From: Pectobacterium carotovorum
Lineage (GTDB): Bacteria; Pseudomonadota; Gammaproteobacteria; Enterobacterales; Enterobacteriaceae
DNA: 64,000 nt
NCBI RefSeq assembly: GCF_900129615.1
Contig: NZ_FQWI01000009.1
Coordinates: forward strand, 62,001 to 126,000
Reading direction: 5' to 3'
Shown here: positions 18,083 to 27,089 of the stretch, in pieces
Numbering within the stretch: the stretch's first letter is position 1
How the letters are laid out: each line of letters starts with the position of its first letter
The notes under the pieces: model-generated
Told to the model about the DNA's origin: nothing
What the model saw: the letters and a program-made list of their open reading frames with translations, nothing else
The model's database searches: none
Made by a program: the position numbers and the translations under genes

Positions 18083-18109
18083 TAAAGCATTACCGTTAAA
18101 AACCGATAA
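18083..18109 (+). promoter_or_regulatory. Sigma-28 (FliA) promoter of the chemoreceptor gene
   Basis: TAAA (18083-18086), 15 bp, then ACCGATAA (18102-18109) matches the flagellar promoter TAAA-N15-GCCGATAA at all but one base. It lies 67 bp upstream of the chosen start. The rest of the 359-bp divergent region (17818-18176) shows no other convincing site. Confidence 0.85.
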
Positions 18110-18176
18110 CCCTATCTACCGGGATGTTTTAGGCATGGCGATTTTTAGACATGGTTTGTTAATGAGGGGGACGGAA

Positions 18177-20138
18177 ATGCATTTTTTTACCAGGATTATG
18201 AGTAACCTCAAGGTTTCTCATAAGCTGTATGGCGGTTTCGGGATTGTCCTGTTGTTGGTCATGATCGCGTCTGGCGTTGGCGCTGTACGATTTTTTATCA
18301 TCCACGATCTGTATGTTAAAACGACAATTTTGAATGAAATGAATCACTATCTCGATCAGTCAAAAATGGCGAGGGTCAAATATTCATTCACTTTTGCAGA
18401 TGACAATATCAAGAATCTCAATACCTACATTAGCCAGGCAAGCCAGCAAAAAGAAAAAGCGAAAGCACTCACGTGGGAAGAGGGATATCTGTCTGATTTT
18501 AAAAAACTTGATCAAGATTTTGCAGATTATGATACCGATCTGAATACCATGAAAACCGCTGCAAATGCGGTGGTCGAGACGGCAAAGAAAATCAGCCAGA
18601 TGAATGCCTCTGATGCGTTAACGGCATTTATGACTACTCTCTCTGTCGGCGCGGATGAAAATGCGTTGTCTACGCAGAAGGACGCTCTCTCGCTGCTGTT
18701 CCTGAAACTGGTCAACAGCACCTACACCTTACAACGAGAGAATAGCGAAGCCGCGTTTAACGCGCAGAAGCAAGTCTACGCTGAATCTAAGGTAGCCTAC
18801 GATGCATTGGCATCGTCGGTCAGCGGCGATCGCCGTCACGTAGTAGACAAATTTTGGCAAGCATTTGAAAACTATCATCAAACGGCAGAGCAGTATTACG
18901 CGCGGCTGGGGCAGTTAAAAACCACAGATGTTAAATTCCGGGCAACCGGAGACAGAATGACGAGCGATATCGGCAGTATTCTGCAAAAGCTCGGCGCGAA
19001 GAATGATGACATTATCAATAGCTCCGTACTGCAAACGCTGATTCTAGGGGCGATTGCCATCGTATTCGGTTTACTGATCGCATGGTCTGTTACTCGACAA
19101 ATTACCCGACCTATTATCACCAACCTGAAGCTGGCGGAACGGATTGCTGGTGGCGATCTTTCAGCGACTGTCGCGGTTGAACGGCATGATGAGCTGGGAC
19201 AATTAACGACGGCCATGATGGTGATGACGGAGAAATTACGTCATTTAATGACTGATATTCGTCAAAGCGTGTACAGCGTTGAGAGCGCTTCTTCTGACAT
19301 CGCATCGGGCAATAATGATTTGTCATCGCGTACTGAGCAGCAATCAGCGGCGATTGTAGAAACGGCAGCCAGCATGGAAGAATTAACGGCTACCGTGAAG
19401 AACAACGCCGATAATGCCCGACATGCCAGCCAGATTGCCGGAGAAGCCTCAACCAATGCCAATCGCGGCGGGGATATTATTAACCGCGTGATTAGCACCA
19501 TGAGCGATATTTCAGGGAGTTCGAAGAAGATCTCTGATATCACGACGGTGATTAATAGCATCGCGTTCCAAACCAATATTCTGGCATTGAACGCCGCGGT
19601 GGAGGCAGCCCGAGCCGGCGAACAAGGGCGAGGCTTCGCGGTGGTCGCCAGTGAAGTTCGTAGTCTTGCGCAGCGCAGTTCACAGGCGGCAAAAGAGATC
19701 GAAAGCCTGATCTCAGAATCGGTTTCGCGCGTAGATACCGGAACTGCGCTGGTTTCTCAGGCGGGAACGACGATGGATGACATTGTGGCTTCTGTAAGCC
19801 GTGTGAATGACATCATGGGAGAAATTTCCTCAGCATCGGATGAGCAGAGCCGCGGTATTGCGCAAATCGGCAGTGCCGTGGCTGAAATGGATACCACCAT
19901 CCAGCAGAATGCCTCTATGGTGAGCGAATCCTCTGCCGCGGCGAATTCGTTGCAGGAACAGGCCTCGAAGTTGGCAAAACTGATGTCGGTTTTCCGCATC
20001 TCTGATTCGGATGTTGCGGGTCTGCCAAGGCTGCAAAGGTCGAACTCCGGTAACGGAAATTCGGGCAACAAGGCCGCGCCTCGCCTGCCGACGCTCGCAT
20101 CGCGGGATAACGGGAGCGATAACTGGACAACGTTCTGA
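18177..20138 (+). CDS. Methyl-accepting chemotaxis protein with CheR-docking tail
   Basis: 653 residues from ATG 18177, which follows a GAGGGGG ribosome-binding site; earlier in-frame starts at 18135 and 18162 are less likely. Order of parts: membrane helix (about 19-38), periplasmic four-helix-bundle ligand domain (about 40-280), second helix (about 283-304), HAMP, then the long cytoplasmic coiled coil with the invariant tip [20 protein letters not shown] near 475. The C-terminus ends in NWTTF, the pentapeptide type that tethers CheR and CheB. It is therefore a high-abundance-type receptor able to support methylation. Transcribed from a sigma-28 promoter with the flagellar regulon. The ligand is unknown. 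Confidence 0.93.
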   Translation: MHFFTRIMSNLKVSHKLYGGFGIVLLLVMIASGVGAVRFFIIHDLYVKTTILNEMNHYLDQSKMARVKYSFTFADDNIKNLNTYISQASQQKEKAKALTWEEGYLSDFKKLDQDFADYDTDLNTMKTAANAVVETAKKISQMNASDALTAFMTTLSVGADENALSTQKDALSLLFLKLVNSTYTLQRENSEAAFNAQKQVYAESKVAYDALASSVSGDRRHVVDKFWQAFENYHQTAEQYYARLGQLKTTDVKFRATGDRMTSDIGSILQKLGAKNDDIINSSVLQTLILGAIAIVFGLLIAWSVTRQITRPIITNLKLAERIAGGDLSATVAVERHDELGQLTTAMMVMTEKLRHLMTDIRQSVYSVESASSDIASGNNDLSSRTEQQSAAIVETAASMEELTATVKNNADNARHASQIAGEASTNANRGGDIINRVISTMSDISGSSKKISDITTVINSIAFQTNILALNAAVEAARAGEQGRGFAVVASEVRSLAQRSSQAAKEIESLISESVSRVDTGTALVSQAGTTMDDIVASVSRVNDIMGEISSASDEQSRGIAQIGSAVAEMDTTIQQNASMVSESSAAANSLQEQASKLAKLMSVFRISDSDVAGLPRLQRSNSGNGNSGNKAAPRLPTLASRDNGSDNWTTF

Positions 20139-20205
20139 TATCCCGTTGAGCGATGACTCAGAGGTGATCTATTGAACTGGAGGGAGTGGCGTTGGCTGCT
20201 GCTCC

Positions 20206-20634
20206 CTATTTCGTCCACTGCATGATCAGCGCTGTGGCCTGTGTATCCTGATTGAGGTTTTCCTCAACAACGACAAACCCCTGCTTATGGTAGAACCGGC
20301 AGGCGCGCGTATTCTGCTGATACACTTCCAGACTGAGTAAGGAGTACTGTGCCTGAACATGCTGGATCAGCGCTGTACCAATCTGCTTGCCATAATAGGC
20401 TTGCTCCACAAACAGCGCGCCAATGAACCGTTCCTCCAGCACGCTGATAAAGCCGATGAGGCTTCCTTGCTCTTCATAAACCCAGGTTTGCGACTCGGGA
20501 ATATAGATCTCACGCACCGCGCTGGCGCTTTCTCGCCAGTAATCTTCACGAATAAACGGATGCGCCAGTGTGGTGCTCTTTAGCCAAAGCTGCATCAGCG
20601 GTGCAAGATCGAGGTCGCGGTAAGGGCGAATCAT
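20206..20634 (-). CDS. yiaC: GNAT-family N-acetyltransferase YiaC
   Basis: 142 residues from the ATG at 20634, which overlaps the tag stop codon (ATGA); this coupling decides the start over the longer frame. It resembles E. coli YiaC throughout (LWLKSTTLAHPFIREDYWRE, LEVYQQNTRACRFYHKQGF). GNAT enzymes transfer acetyl from acetyl-CoA; the binding loop is around YYGKQIGTALIQHV. In E. coli, YiaC has been reported as a protein lysine acetyltransferase. Encoding it directly behind a DNA glycosylase gene is conserved in E. coli. It converges on the chemoreceptor gene. Confidence 0.88.
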   Translation of the reverse strand: MIRPYRDLDLAPLMQLWLKSTTLAHPFIREDYWRESASAVREIYIPESQTWVYEEQGSLIGFISVLEERFIGALFVEQAYYGKQIGTALIQHVQAQYSLLSLEVYQQNTRACRFYHKQGFVVVEENLNQDTQATALIMQWTK

Positions 20635-21194
20635 GACGTGCTTTCCTGATGACAAAAGCACTCAGTCACATGGTCGTTGACCAATCCACCCGCCTGCATG
20701 AAGGCATAACAGATGGTTGAACCGATAAATTTGAAGCCGCGTTTCTTAAGGGCTTTTGACATGGCATCTGAAACGTCCGTTTTGGCGGGAACCTCGGCGA
20801 GTGAAGCGGGGTGATTGAGACGCGGTTGGTGCTCGACAAAAGACCAAATGAAGTGCGAGAAGCTCTCTCCCTGACTTTCCATCTCCACCCATGCTTTTGC
20901 ATTGGTGATAATCGCCTCGATTTTCCCGCGATGGCGGATAATGCCGCTGTCCTGCACCAACCGATCCACGTCATCTTGCGTCATCTGCGCCACTTGCTCA
21001 GGATCGAACTGGTGGAAGCAACGACGATAGCCTTCGCGTTTTTTCAGGACGGTGATCCAGGAAAGACCGGCCTGCTGGCCCTCCAGACACAGTAACTCAA
21101 ACAGCTTCTGGCTGTCGGTGCAGGGCTTCCCCCACTCGTTATCGTGGTAATCCTGATATAAGGTGTCTTGTGTCACCCAGCCGCAGCGTTGCAT
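20631..21194 (-). CDS. tag: DNA-3-methyladenine glycosylase I
   Basis: 187 residues, the size and sequence of E. coli Tag, which removes 3-methyladenine from alkylated DNA as the first step of base excision repair. Visible are the N-terminal CGWVTQDTLYQDYHDNEWG (zinc ligands Cys4 and His17), CLEGQQAGLSWITVLKKRE with the catalytic Glu, the HhH-like VDRLVQDSGIIRHRGKIEAI, and the C-terminal zinc region DHVTECFCH. Coupled to yiaC by an ATGA overlap. The assignment is firm. Confidence 0.97.
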   Translation of the reverse strand: MQRCGWVTQDTLYQDYHDNEWGKPCTDSQKLFELLCLEGQQAGLSWITVLKKREGYRRCFHQFDPEQVAQMTQDDVDRLVQDSGIIRHRGKIEAIITNAKAWVEMESQGESFSHFIWSFVEHQPRLNHPASLAEVPAKTDVSDAMSKALKKRGFKFIGSTICYAFMQAGGLVNDHVTECFCHQESTS

Positions 21195-21384
21195 ACCTTT
21201 CTCCTGATGATGGTGAGCTTTTCATTGTAAGGCAGTCTGTTACAAATAGGCTTCGATCATGGCATTTACGGTGCTGTATATGCAACCAGTGTTTTGCGGG
21301 CGTGCTCGCAGATATGAAAAGTCGTTTACGGATGGGGCGGAAAGTCGTCGCGGAATCGTGAATAATGCTTTGCCAACAGCTTAG

Positions 21385-21456
21385 GGTTATTTATTCGCTC
21401 AAGGCTGTTTATTAGCTCAGGGCTGTTTATTAGTTCAAAGCTGTTCAATCGATCAT
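21385..21456. repeat. Four degenerate 18-bp direct repeats upstream of the TauE-type exporter gene
   Basis: Units at 21385, 21403, 21421 and 21439. The two middle units are GGCTGTTTATTAGCTCAG and GGCTGTTTATTAGTTCAA, differing at three positions. The outer two are more diverged (GGTTATTTATTCGCTCAA, AGCTGTTCAATCGATCAT). The array ends 34 bp before the exporter start. Its role is unknown. Confidence 0.75.
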
Positions 21457-21490
21457 AAGAAAAGCATAGACAGAGACAGGGGTACAGGGA

Positions 21491-22297
21491 ATGGCAGTAG
21501 AGTGGATAGCAGCCTATCTGGCATTAGGCGCGGTAGTAGGTTTTATGGCGGGGTTATTGGGCATTGGCGGCGGCGGCATTATGGTGCCAGTGCTAACGGC
21601 GCTGTTTGCTGCACAGGGCGTGGAGAATACGCATCTGGTTCATCTGGCGTTGGGAACGTCAATGGCGGCCATCGTCGTCACGGCAATTTCCAGTCTGCGT
21701 ACGCATCATCAGCATCAGGCGGTGCTTTGGCCTGTGGTGGTGCGGATTACGCCTGCCATCCTGATCGGGACATTCGCGGCCACCTGGCTGGCGACGCTGT
21801 TACCGACGCGGGCGCTGGCGATCTTTTTTTCCTGCTTTATGGCCTACGTTTCGCTGCAAATGGTGCTGAATATCAAGCCAAAGCCACAGCGCCAGTTGCC
21901 CGGTACGGCAGGCGTTTCGCTGGCGGGATTGGTGATTGGCAGCATTTCGGCGCTGGTGGCTATCGGCGGCGGGTCGCTCACCGTGCCATTCCTGACGTGG
22001 TGTAACGTCCGTATTCAGCAGGCGATTGGCACCTCCGCAGCAGTAGGGCTACCCATTGCCCTTTCCGGCGCGCTGGGCTACATGATTAACGGCTGGTCGA
22101 CGACGGGATTACCTGACTACAGCGTCGGCTATGTGTCTCTGCCCGCCGTTCTCCTGATTTCTGCCGTCAGCTTCTTCACCGCGCCCGTTGGTGCTCGTCT
22201 GGCGCACCGTCTGCCCGTGGCGACGCTGAAGAAGGCCTTTGCCGCGCTGCTGTTGCTGCTGAGCCTGAAGATGTTGCAGACCGTTTTTTCAGGCTGA
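21491..22297 (+). CDS. TauE/SafE-family sulfite/organosulfonate exporter
   Basis: 268 residues. This is an inner-membrane protein with about eight hydrophobic helices arranged as two halves, each containing a glycine-rich GIGGGGIMVPVL- or AIGGGSLTVPFL-like motif, the hallmark of TauE/SafE (DUF81) carriers. Family members export sulfite, sulfoacetate or related anions, but substrates of most are unknown. The ATG follows a weak GGGGTACAGGGA Shine-Dalgarno. It stands alone between tag and glyQ, with the 18-bp repeats upstream. No link to the sulfur-type ABC operon five kilobases away is shown by the sequence. Confidence 0.85.
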   Translation: MAVEWIAAYLALGAVVGFMAGLLGIGGGGIMVPVLTALFAAQGVENTHLVHLALGTSMAAIVVTAISSLRTHHQHQAVLWPVVVRITPAILIGTFAATWLATLLPTRALAIFFSCFMAYVSLQMVLNIKPKPQRQLPGTAGVSLAGLVIGSISALVAIGGGSLTVPFLTWCNVRIQQAIGTSAAVGLPIALSGALGYMINGWSTTGLPDYSVGYVSLPAVLLISAVSFFTAPVGARLAHRLPVATLKKAFAALLLLLSLKMLQTVFSG

Positions 22298-22424
22298 TCC
22301 TGAAATTTGAAAGATGATGACGGGGGATTTGCACTTGTTGCCGCATTCTGGCTGTATATCTTGCGGTCAGAGGGTATACTGGCGCATTCCTTATAAATCC
22401 ACTTGTATCGCGCGCGAATCCAAC

Positions 22425-23339
22425 ATGCAAAAGTTTGATACCAAGACCTTCCAGGGCCTGATCCTGACGTTACAGGATTATTGGGCTCGCCAGGGCTGCA
22501 CCATTGTTCAACCATTGGACATGGAAGTCGGCGCAGGCACTTCACATCCAATGACCTGCCTGCGGGCTCTGGGGCCAGAACCGATGGCCGCTGCCTATGT
22601 GCAGCCTTCTCGTCGTCCGACCGATGGGCGCTACGGCGAAAACCCGAACCGCTTACAGCACTATTACCAGTTTCAGGTCGTCATTAAGCCATCACCGGAA
22701 AATATTCAGGAGCTCTATCTCGGTTCTCTGAAAGAGCTGGGCATGGATCCGACCATTCACGATATCCGCTTCGTGGAAGACAACTGGGAAAACCCAACGC
22801 TGGGCGCATGGGGCCTAGGCTGGGAAGTCTGGTTGAACGGTATGGAAGTCACGCAGTTTACCTACTTCCAGCAGGTTGGCGGTTTGGAATGTAAACCCGT
22901 GACCGGCGAGATCACCTACGGTCTGGAACGTCTGGCGATGTACATTCAGGGCGTCGATAGCGTTTACGATCTGGTCTGGAGCGATGGCCCGTTAGGGAAA
23001 ACCACCTACGGCGACGTGTTCCATCAAAACGAAGTCGAGCAATCGACCTACAACTTCGAACACGCTGATGTCGATTTCCTGTTCAGCTGCTTCGAACAAT
23101 ATGAGAAAGAAGCGCAGCATCTGCTGGCGCTGGAAAAACCGCTGCCTTTACCGGCTTACGAACGCATTCTGAAAGCGGCGCACAGCTTTAACTTGCTGGA
23201 TGCGCGTAAAGCGATCTCGGTTACCGAACGCCAACGCTACATTCTGCGTATTCGTACCCTGACCAAAGCGGTTGCGGAAGCCTATTATGCCTCGCGTGAG
23301 GCGCTGGGTTTCCCGATGTGTAATAAGAAAGAGAGCTAA
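22425..23339 (+). CDS. glyQ: Glycyl-tRNA synthetase alpha subunit
   Basis: 304 residues from ATG 22425, the start matching E. coli GlyQ; the longer frame from 22314 reads through non-homologous leader. GlyQ is the catalytic core of the alpha2beta2 glycyl-tRNA synthetase and binds glycine and ATP. It is a class II synthetase: [40 protein letters not shown] (motif 2) and [13 protein letters not shown] (motif 3) are visible. It is followed nine bases later by glyS on the same strand. Normal housekeeping gene. Confidence 0.98.
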   Translation: MQKFDTKTFQGLILTLQDYWARQGCTIVQPLDMEVGAGTSHPMTCLRALGPEPMAAAYVQPSRRPTDGRYGENPNRLQHYYQFQVVIKPSPENIQELYLGSLKELGMDPTIHDIRFVEDNWENPTLGAWGLGWEVWLNGMEVTQFTYFQQVGGLECKPVTGEITYGLERLAMYIQGVDSVYDLVWSDGPLGKTTYGDVFHQNEVEQSTYNFEHADVDFLFSCFEQYEKEAQHLLALEKPLPLPAYERILKAAHSFNLLDARKAISVTERQRYILRIRTLTKAVAEAYYASREALGFPMCNKKES

Positions 23340-23348
23340 GAGGCAGCG

Positions 23349-25418
23349 ATGACTGACAAGACTTTTCTGGTGGAAATTGGCACGGAAGAGCTGCCGCCGA
23401 AGGCTCTCCGTAATCTGGCAGAATCCTTTGCCGCGAATTTCACGGCGGAGCTGGATGCCGCCAATCTGGCACACGGTGATGTAAGCTGGTTTGCCGCGCC
23501 GCGCCGTTTGGCGCTGAAAGTGGCACGCTTAAGCGCGTCTCAGCCCGATCGTGAAGTAGAAAAACGTGGTCCGGCGATTTCACAAGCGTTTGATGCAGAA
23601 GGCAAACCGACCAAAGCAGCAGAAGGCTGGGCGCGTGGCTGTGGCATCACCGTGGAGCAAGCTGAACGTTTGACGACCGACAAAGGCGAGTGGCTGCTGT
23701 ATCGCGCCCACGCGAAAGGCGAGCAGGCGCAGGCGCTGCTGGCTGGCATGGTAAGCACCGCATTATCGAAGTTGCCGATTCCAAAATTGATGCGCTGGAG
23801 CGACAAAGAAACGCAGTTTGTGCGTCCGGTGCACACTGTAACCATGCTGCTGGGTGAAGAACTGATCCCCGGCCAGGTATTGGGTATCGACTCAGCCCGT
23901 ACTATTCGCGGCCACCGCTTTATGGGTGAAGCTGAATTTACGATCGATAATGCCGAACAGTATCCGCAGATTCTGCTGGAGCGCGGTAAAGTCGTTGCCG
24001 ACTACGATGCGCGTAAAGCGAAAATCAAAGCCGATGCAGAAGAAGCTGCACGTAAGATTGGTGGTAATGCCGATCTGAGCGACAGCCTGCTGGAAGAAGT
24101 CACCTCGCTGGTGGAATGGCCAGTGGTGCTGACCGCGAAATTTGAAGAAAAATTCCTCGCTGTGCCGTCCGAAGCGCTGGTTTACACCATGAAAGGTGAC
24201 CAGAAGTATTTCCCGGTTTACGACAACAGCGGCAATCTGCTGCCTAACTTCATCTTTGTTGCCAATATCGAATCCAAAGATCCACAGCAGATTATTTCTG
24301 GTAACGAAAAAGTGGTGCGCCCGCGTCTGGCTGACGCCGAATTCTTCTTCAATACCGACCGTAAGAAGCGTTTGGAAGATCACCTGCCGCGTCTGGAAAC
24401 CGTCTTGTTCCAGCAGCAGTTAGGTTCATTGCGCGACAAAACCGACCGTATTCAGGCGTTGGCTGGCTGGGTTGCTGGCCAGATTGGTGCCGATGTGGAT
24501 CACGCAAAGCGTGCTGGTCTGCTGTCGAAGTGTGACCTGATGACCAACATGGTGTTCGAATTCACCGACACGCAGGGCGTGATGGGGATGCACTATGCGC
24601 GTCATGATGGCGAAACGGAAGATGTTGCCGTTGCGTTGAATGAGCAATATCAGCCGCGCTTTGCGGGTGACGAACTGCCGTCTTCTGCGGTGGCCTGTGC
24701 GCTGGCAATTGCCGACAAGATGGATTCGCTGGCAGGGATTTTTGGCATCGGCCAACACCCGAAAGGCGACAAAGATCCATTTGCGCTACGTCGTGCCGCC
24801 CTCGGTGTGCTGCGCATCATCGTCGAAAAACGTCTGCCGCTCGATTTGCAGACGCTGACCGAAGAAGCAGTGCGTTTGTATGGTGATAAGCTGTCTAACG
24901 CCAAAGTTGTGGATGACGTGATTGAGTTCATGCTCGGCCGCTTCCGCGCCTGGTATCAGGAAGAAGGCCACAGCGTGGATACCATTCAGGCGGTATTGGC
25001 GCGTCGTCCTACCCGTCCGGCTGATTTCGATGCCCGCGTCAAAGCCGTCAGCCACTTCCGTTCGCTGGATGCCGCAGCGGCGCTGGCAGCGGCTAACAAG
25101 CGCGTTTCCAACATTCTGGCGAAGTCTACCGATACGCTGAATGAGAGTGTCAATGCTGCCGTATTGAAAGACGCGGCGGAAATTACGCTGGCAACGCACC
25201 TTGTCGTGCTGCGCGACAAACTGACGCCGCTGTTCGCTGAAGGTCGCTATCAGGAAGCGTTGGTTGAGCTGGCCTCACTGCGTGAGCCTGTCGATGCGTT
25301 CTTCGATCAGGTAATGGTCATGGCGGAAGATGAGCAGGTTCGAGTGAACCGCCTGACGCTGCTGAGCCAACTGCGTGAACTGTTCCTGCAGGTTGCGGAT
25401 ATTTCTGTTCTGCAATAA
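23349..25418 (+). CDS. glyS: Glycyl-tRNA synthetase beta subunit
   Basis: 689 residues, identical in length to E. coli GlyS. The beta subunit recognises tRNA-Gly and is required for activity with GlyQ. The N-terminus [20 protein letters not shown] is diagnostic. An HD-like region is around [16 protein letters not shown], and the C-terminus has an anticodon-binding DALR-type domain ([19 protein letters not shown]). A symmetric terminator follows, after which the AT-rich defence-type island begins. Confidence 0.98.
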   Translation: MTDKTFLVEIGTEELPPKALRNLAESFAANFTAELDAANLAHGDVSWFAAPRRLALKVARLSASQPDREVEKRGPAISQAFDAEGKPTKAAEGWARGCGITVEQAERLTTDKGEWLLYRAHAKGEQAQALLAGMVSTALSKLPIPKLMRWSDKETQFVRPVHTVTMLLGEELIPGQVLGIDSARTIRGHRFMGEAEFTIDNAEQYPQILLERGKVVADYDARKAKIKADAEEAARKIGGNADLSDSLLEEVTSLVEWPVVLTAKFEEKFLAVPSEALVYTMKGDQKYFPVYDNSGNLLPNFIFVANIESKDPQQIISGNEKVVRPRLADAEFFFNTDRKKRLEDHLPRLETVLFQQQLGSLRDKTDRIQALAGWVAGQIGADVDHAKRAGLLSKCDLMTNMVFEFTDTQGVMGMHYARHDGETEDVAVALNEQYQPRFAGDELPSSAVACALAIADKMDSLAGIFGIGQHPKGDKDPFALRRAALGVLRIIVEKRLPLDLQTLTEEAVRLYGDKLSNAKVVDDVIEFMLGRFRAWYQEEGHSVDTIQAVLARRPTRPADFDARVKAVSHFRSLDAAAALAAANKRVSNILAKSTDTLNESVNAAVLKDAAEITLATHLVVLRDKLTPLFAEGRYQEALVELASLREPVDAFFDQVMVMAEDEQVRVNRLTLLSQLRELFLQVADISVLQ

Positions 25419-25436
25419 CGACAATAGCGTTACGTA

Positions 25437-25473
25437 ATCTTTCCCCGGGTTGGAAATGAGCTCGGGGAAAGAT
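25437..25473. terminator. Inverted repeat between glyS and the convergent HNH gene
   Basis: Perfect 11-bp arms ATCTTTCCCCG/CGGGGAAAGAT. It lies between convergent stop codons and probably terminates glyS. It also marks the edge between chromosomal-type and AT-rich sequence. Confidence 0.7.
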
Positions 25474-25476
25474 CGT

Positions 25477-26352
25477 TTAGCTTGCAGCGAAGGTCATGTC
25501 ACCTTTTATTTGAATGAATGATGTTAGTTGGGGATTATTTTTCATATGGCCGTGATTGTCTTGATTTGAATGACATTCAATGCAAAGTGCTTGTAAATTG
25601 TTTCTGTTATTATTATTTTTTTGTCCATCGCGGTGGTGGACATGTAAAAATTTATTTAAATCTTTACGTTCAAGAATTATTTTGCAAATTGCACATTGCC
25701 AATTAACTGACTCTCGATATTGTTTTGATATTATCTGGAAATCTTTGGAGTAATCATTAATCGGAGCGGTAACGTCATTATGCTCGGTATTGTACGTCGT
25801 TGCTGAATTTGGATAAATGCTAAAAAATTCTCTTAGATCAAAAGTAGAAAAAATATTTTCTCTATCCTGATATTTTCTAGAGTAGTTTTTCCAATTTAAT
25901 GTTTCGAGACAGAATTTACATACATCTAAACTTTCCTCTCTAGTGATCCACTCTGTTTTTTCAGTATTCTGTGATTTTATTGTAAAAAGACCATCACTGC
26001 GGGTGGCTGCAACGTATCTTCCACTTTTATTATTTTCCCACATTCTTTGTAATGTTTTACAGTTTGCCAAGTGATATTTTGGCAAACTCATACTCCCACC
26101 ATAACATGCAACATCTCTTATATGAAGAATAACGCGTTTATCTTTATAATTAATCGTGTTGTCACTATTAATTTCTATTTCTAATATATCAATGTCTTTT
26201 CCTGTTGTTGAAAGTATTTTATCAAGAACAAGTGCGTCCATTTTTATATCAGCGATTGGTGGGATAATCTCCGCTTTCATTTCCTTGCGTAGCTTATTGA
26301 AAATTGACGATTCAAGAAAATTGGGAAGTTGAGAGACGAGAAACGAATCCAT
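25477..26352 (-). CDS. zorE: HNH endonuclease, ZorE-like effector of a Zorya type II system
   Basis: 291 residues. The C-terminal third is a zinc-bound HNH nuclease: Cys220/Cys223 (CAIC), HVHHRD with His237/His239/His240, Asn251/252 and Cys257/Cys260 followed by His261 (CIECHSNQ). A further CKFC pair (145-148) suggests a second zinc site. The N-terminal 140 residues have no motif I recognise. The ATG overlaps the zorB stop (TAATG), so it is translated with zorAB. Type II Zorya is defined by zorA, zorB and an HNH gene called zorE, and this triad fits. The gene is strongly AT-rich compared with glyS, suggesting acquisition. Nuclease activity is inferred. Confidence 0.75.
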   Translation of the reverse strand: MDSFLVSQLPNFLESSIFNKLRKEMKAEIIPPIADIKMDALVLDKILSTTGKDIDILEIEINSDNTINYKDKRVILHIRDVACYGGSMSLPKYHLANCKTLQRMWENNKSGRYVAATRSDGLFTIKSQNTEKTEWITREESLDVCKFCLETLNWKNYSRKYQDRENIFSTFDLREFFSIYPNSATTYNTEHNDVTAPINDYSKDFQIISKQYRESVNWQCAICKIILERKDLNKFLHVHHRDGQKNNNNRNNLQALCIECHSNQDNHGHMKNNPQLTSFIQIKGDMTFAAS

Positions 26353-27086
26353 TATATTTTACTCCCTTTTTCTACAATATTGGCTACCTGGCGTTCAACA
26401 TTCGTCCTGACACGAAATTCTACTCGTTGAGAACGCGCACTATCTTCAACCTGCTCTGGGGATGTGATCGTTTTCCCTTCTTTATCAATGGGCTTTGCTG
26501 AAGAAAACCCAATGGCGCGAACGTGATTTTTAAACCAACTTAAGGTACTTTTAGAGTCTGAAACTGCGGGCATATTCATAATATATGACAGAGTTGTCCG
26601 AGTTCTTGACTGAGACAGTTCCATGTTATGAAAATAAGCATCATTTTCACTTACACCAGTTCGCCACATCGTTGATGTATGTCCCTCAATGCGTATTTCC
26701 TCAATATTATTGATATATTTTTTATCAGTCATAATACTAAGGTAGCGAGGAATAAATTCATCTAAGATACTTTTAAATTCCGGCTTTAGCTCAGAGGAAC
26801 TGGTCGTAAATAAAATATTTGGCTCTTGGAATCGTACTGTTAGATCTTCGTCGATTGTTGCATGCCAGCGTTTTAGATCGTCCTTGAATTCGTGCTGTAA
26901 GGCTTGACCAAGCCCCTGTAAGGTATTTCTATATACAGATGGGATCTTAACCATCTCCTGTACTTTTATCATATAGACAACGGAAATAAGTAAAAAGATC
27001 ATCATTAGAGAGGTCATTAAATCACTCAGACTGATCCAAAAATCCTCTTTATCTGCTTTTTGGCGAGTCAGTAATGGATTATTCAT
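26352..27086 (-). CDS. zorB: ZorB-like MotB/OmpA-family membrane protein
   Basis: 244 residues. A single N-terminal membrane helix (about 20-40) carries Asp22 in WISLSDLMTSLMMIF, the position of the ion-carrying aspartate of MotB/ExbD-type stators. A periplasmic OmpA-like peptidoglycan-binding domain follows (about 85-240): FTTSSSELKP, IRIEGHTS (132-138), MELSQSRTRTTLSYI and ARSQRVEFRVR. In Zorya systems ZorB assembles with ZorA as a cell-wall-anchored, proton-driven motor that senses phage entry. It starts three bases after the zorA stop, with the ribosome-binding site AGGGGAT inside the end of zorA. It overlaps the HNH gene by one base. Confidence 0.82.
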   Translation of the reverse strand: MNNPLLTRQKADKEDFWISLSDLMTSLMMIFLLISVVYMIKVQEMVKIPSVYRNTLQGLGQALQHEFKDDLKRWHATIDEDLTVRFQEPNILFTTSSSELKPEFKSILDEFIPRYLSIMTDKKYINNIEEIRIEGHTSTMWRTGVSENDAYFHNMELSQSRTRTTLSYIMNMPAVSDSKSTLSWFKNHVRAIGFSSAKPIDKEGKTITSPEQVEDSARSQRVEFRVRTNVERQVANIVEKGSKI

Positions 27087-27089
27087 CTT

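Noticed and set aside
20144-20218. Terminator between the first chemoreceptor gene and yiaC
   Set aside because: Only short GGGAG/CTCCC complementarity with a long loop is visible and there is no convincing T run.
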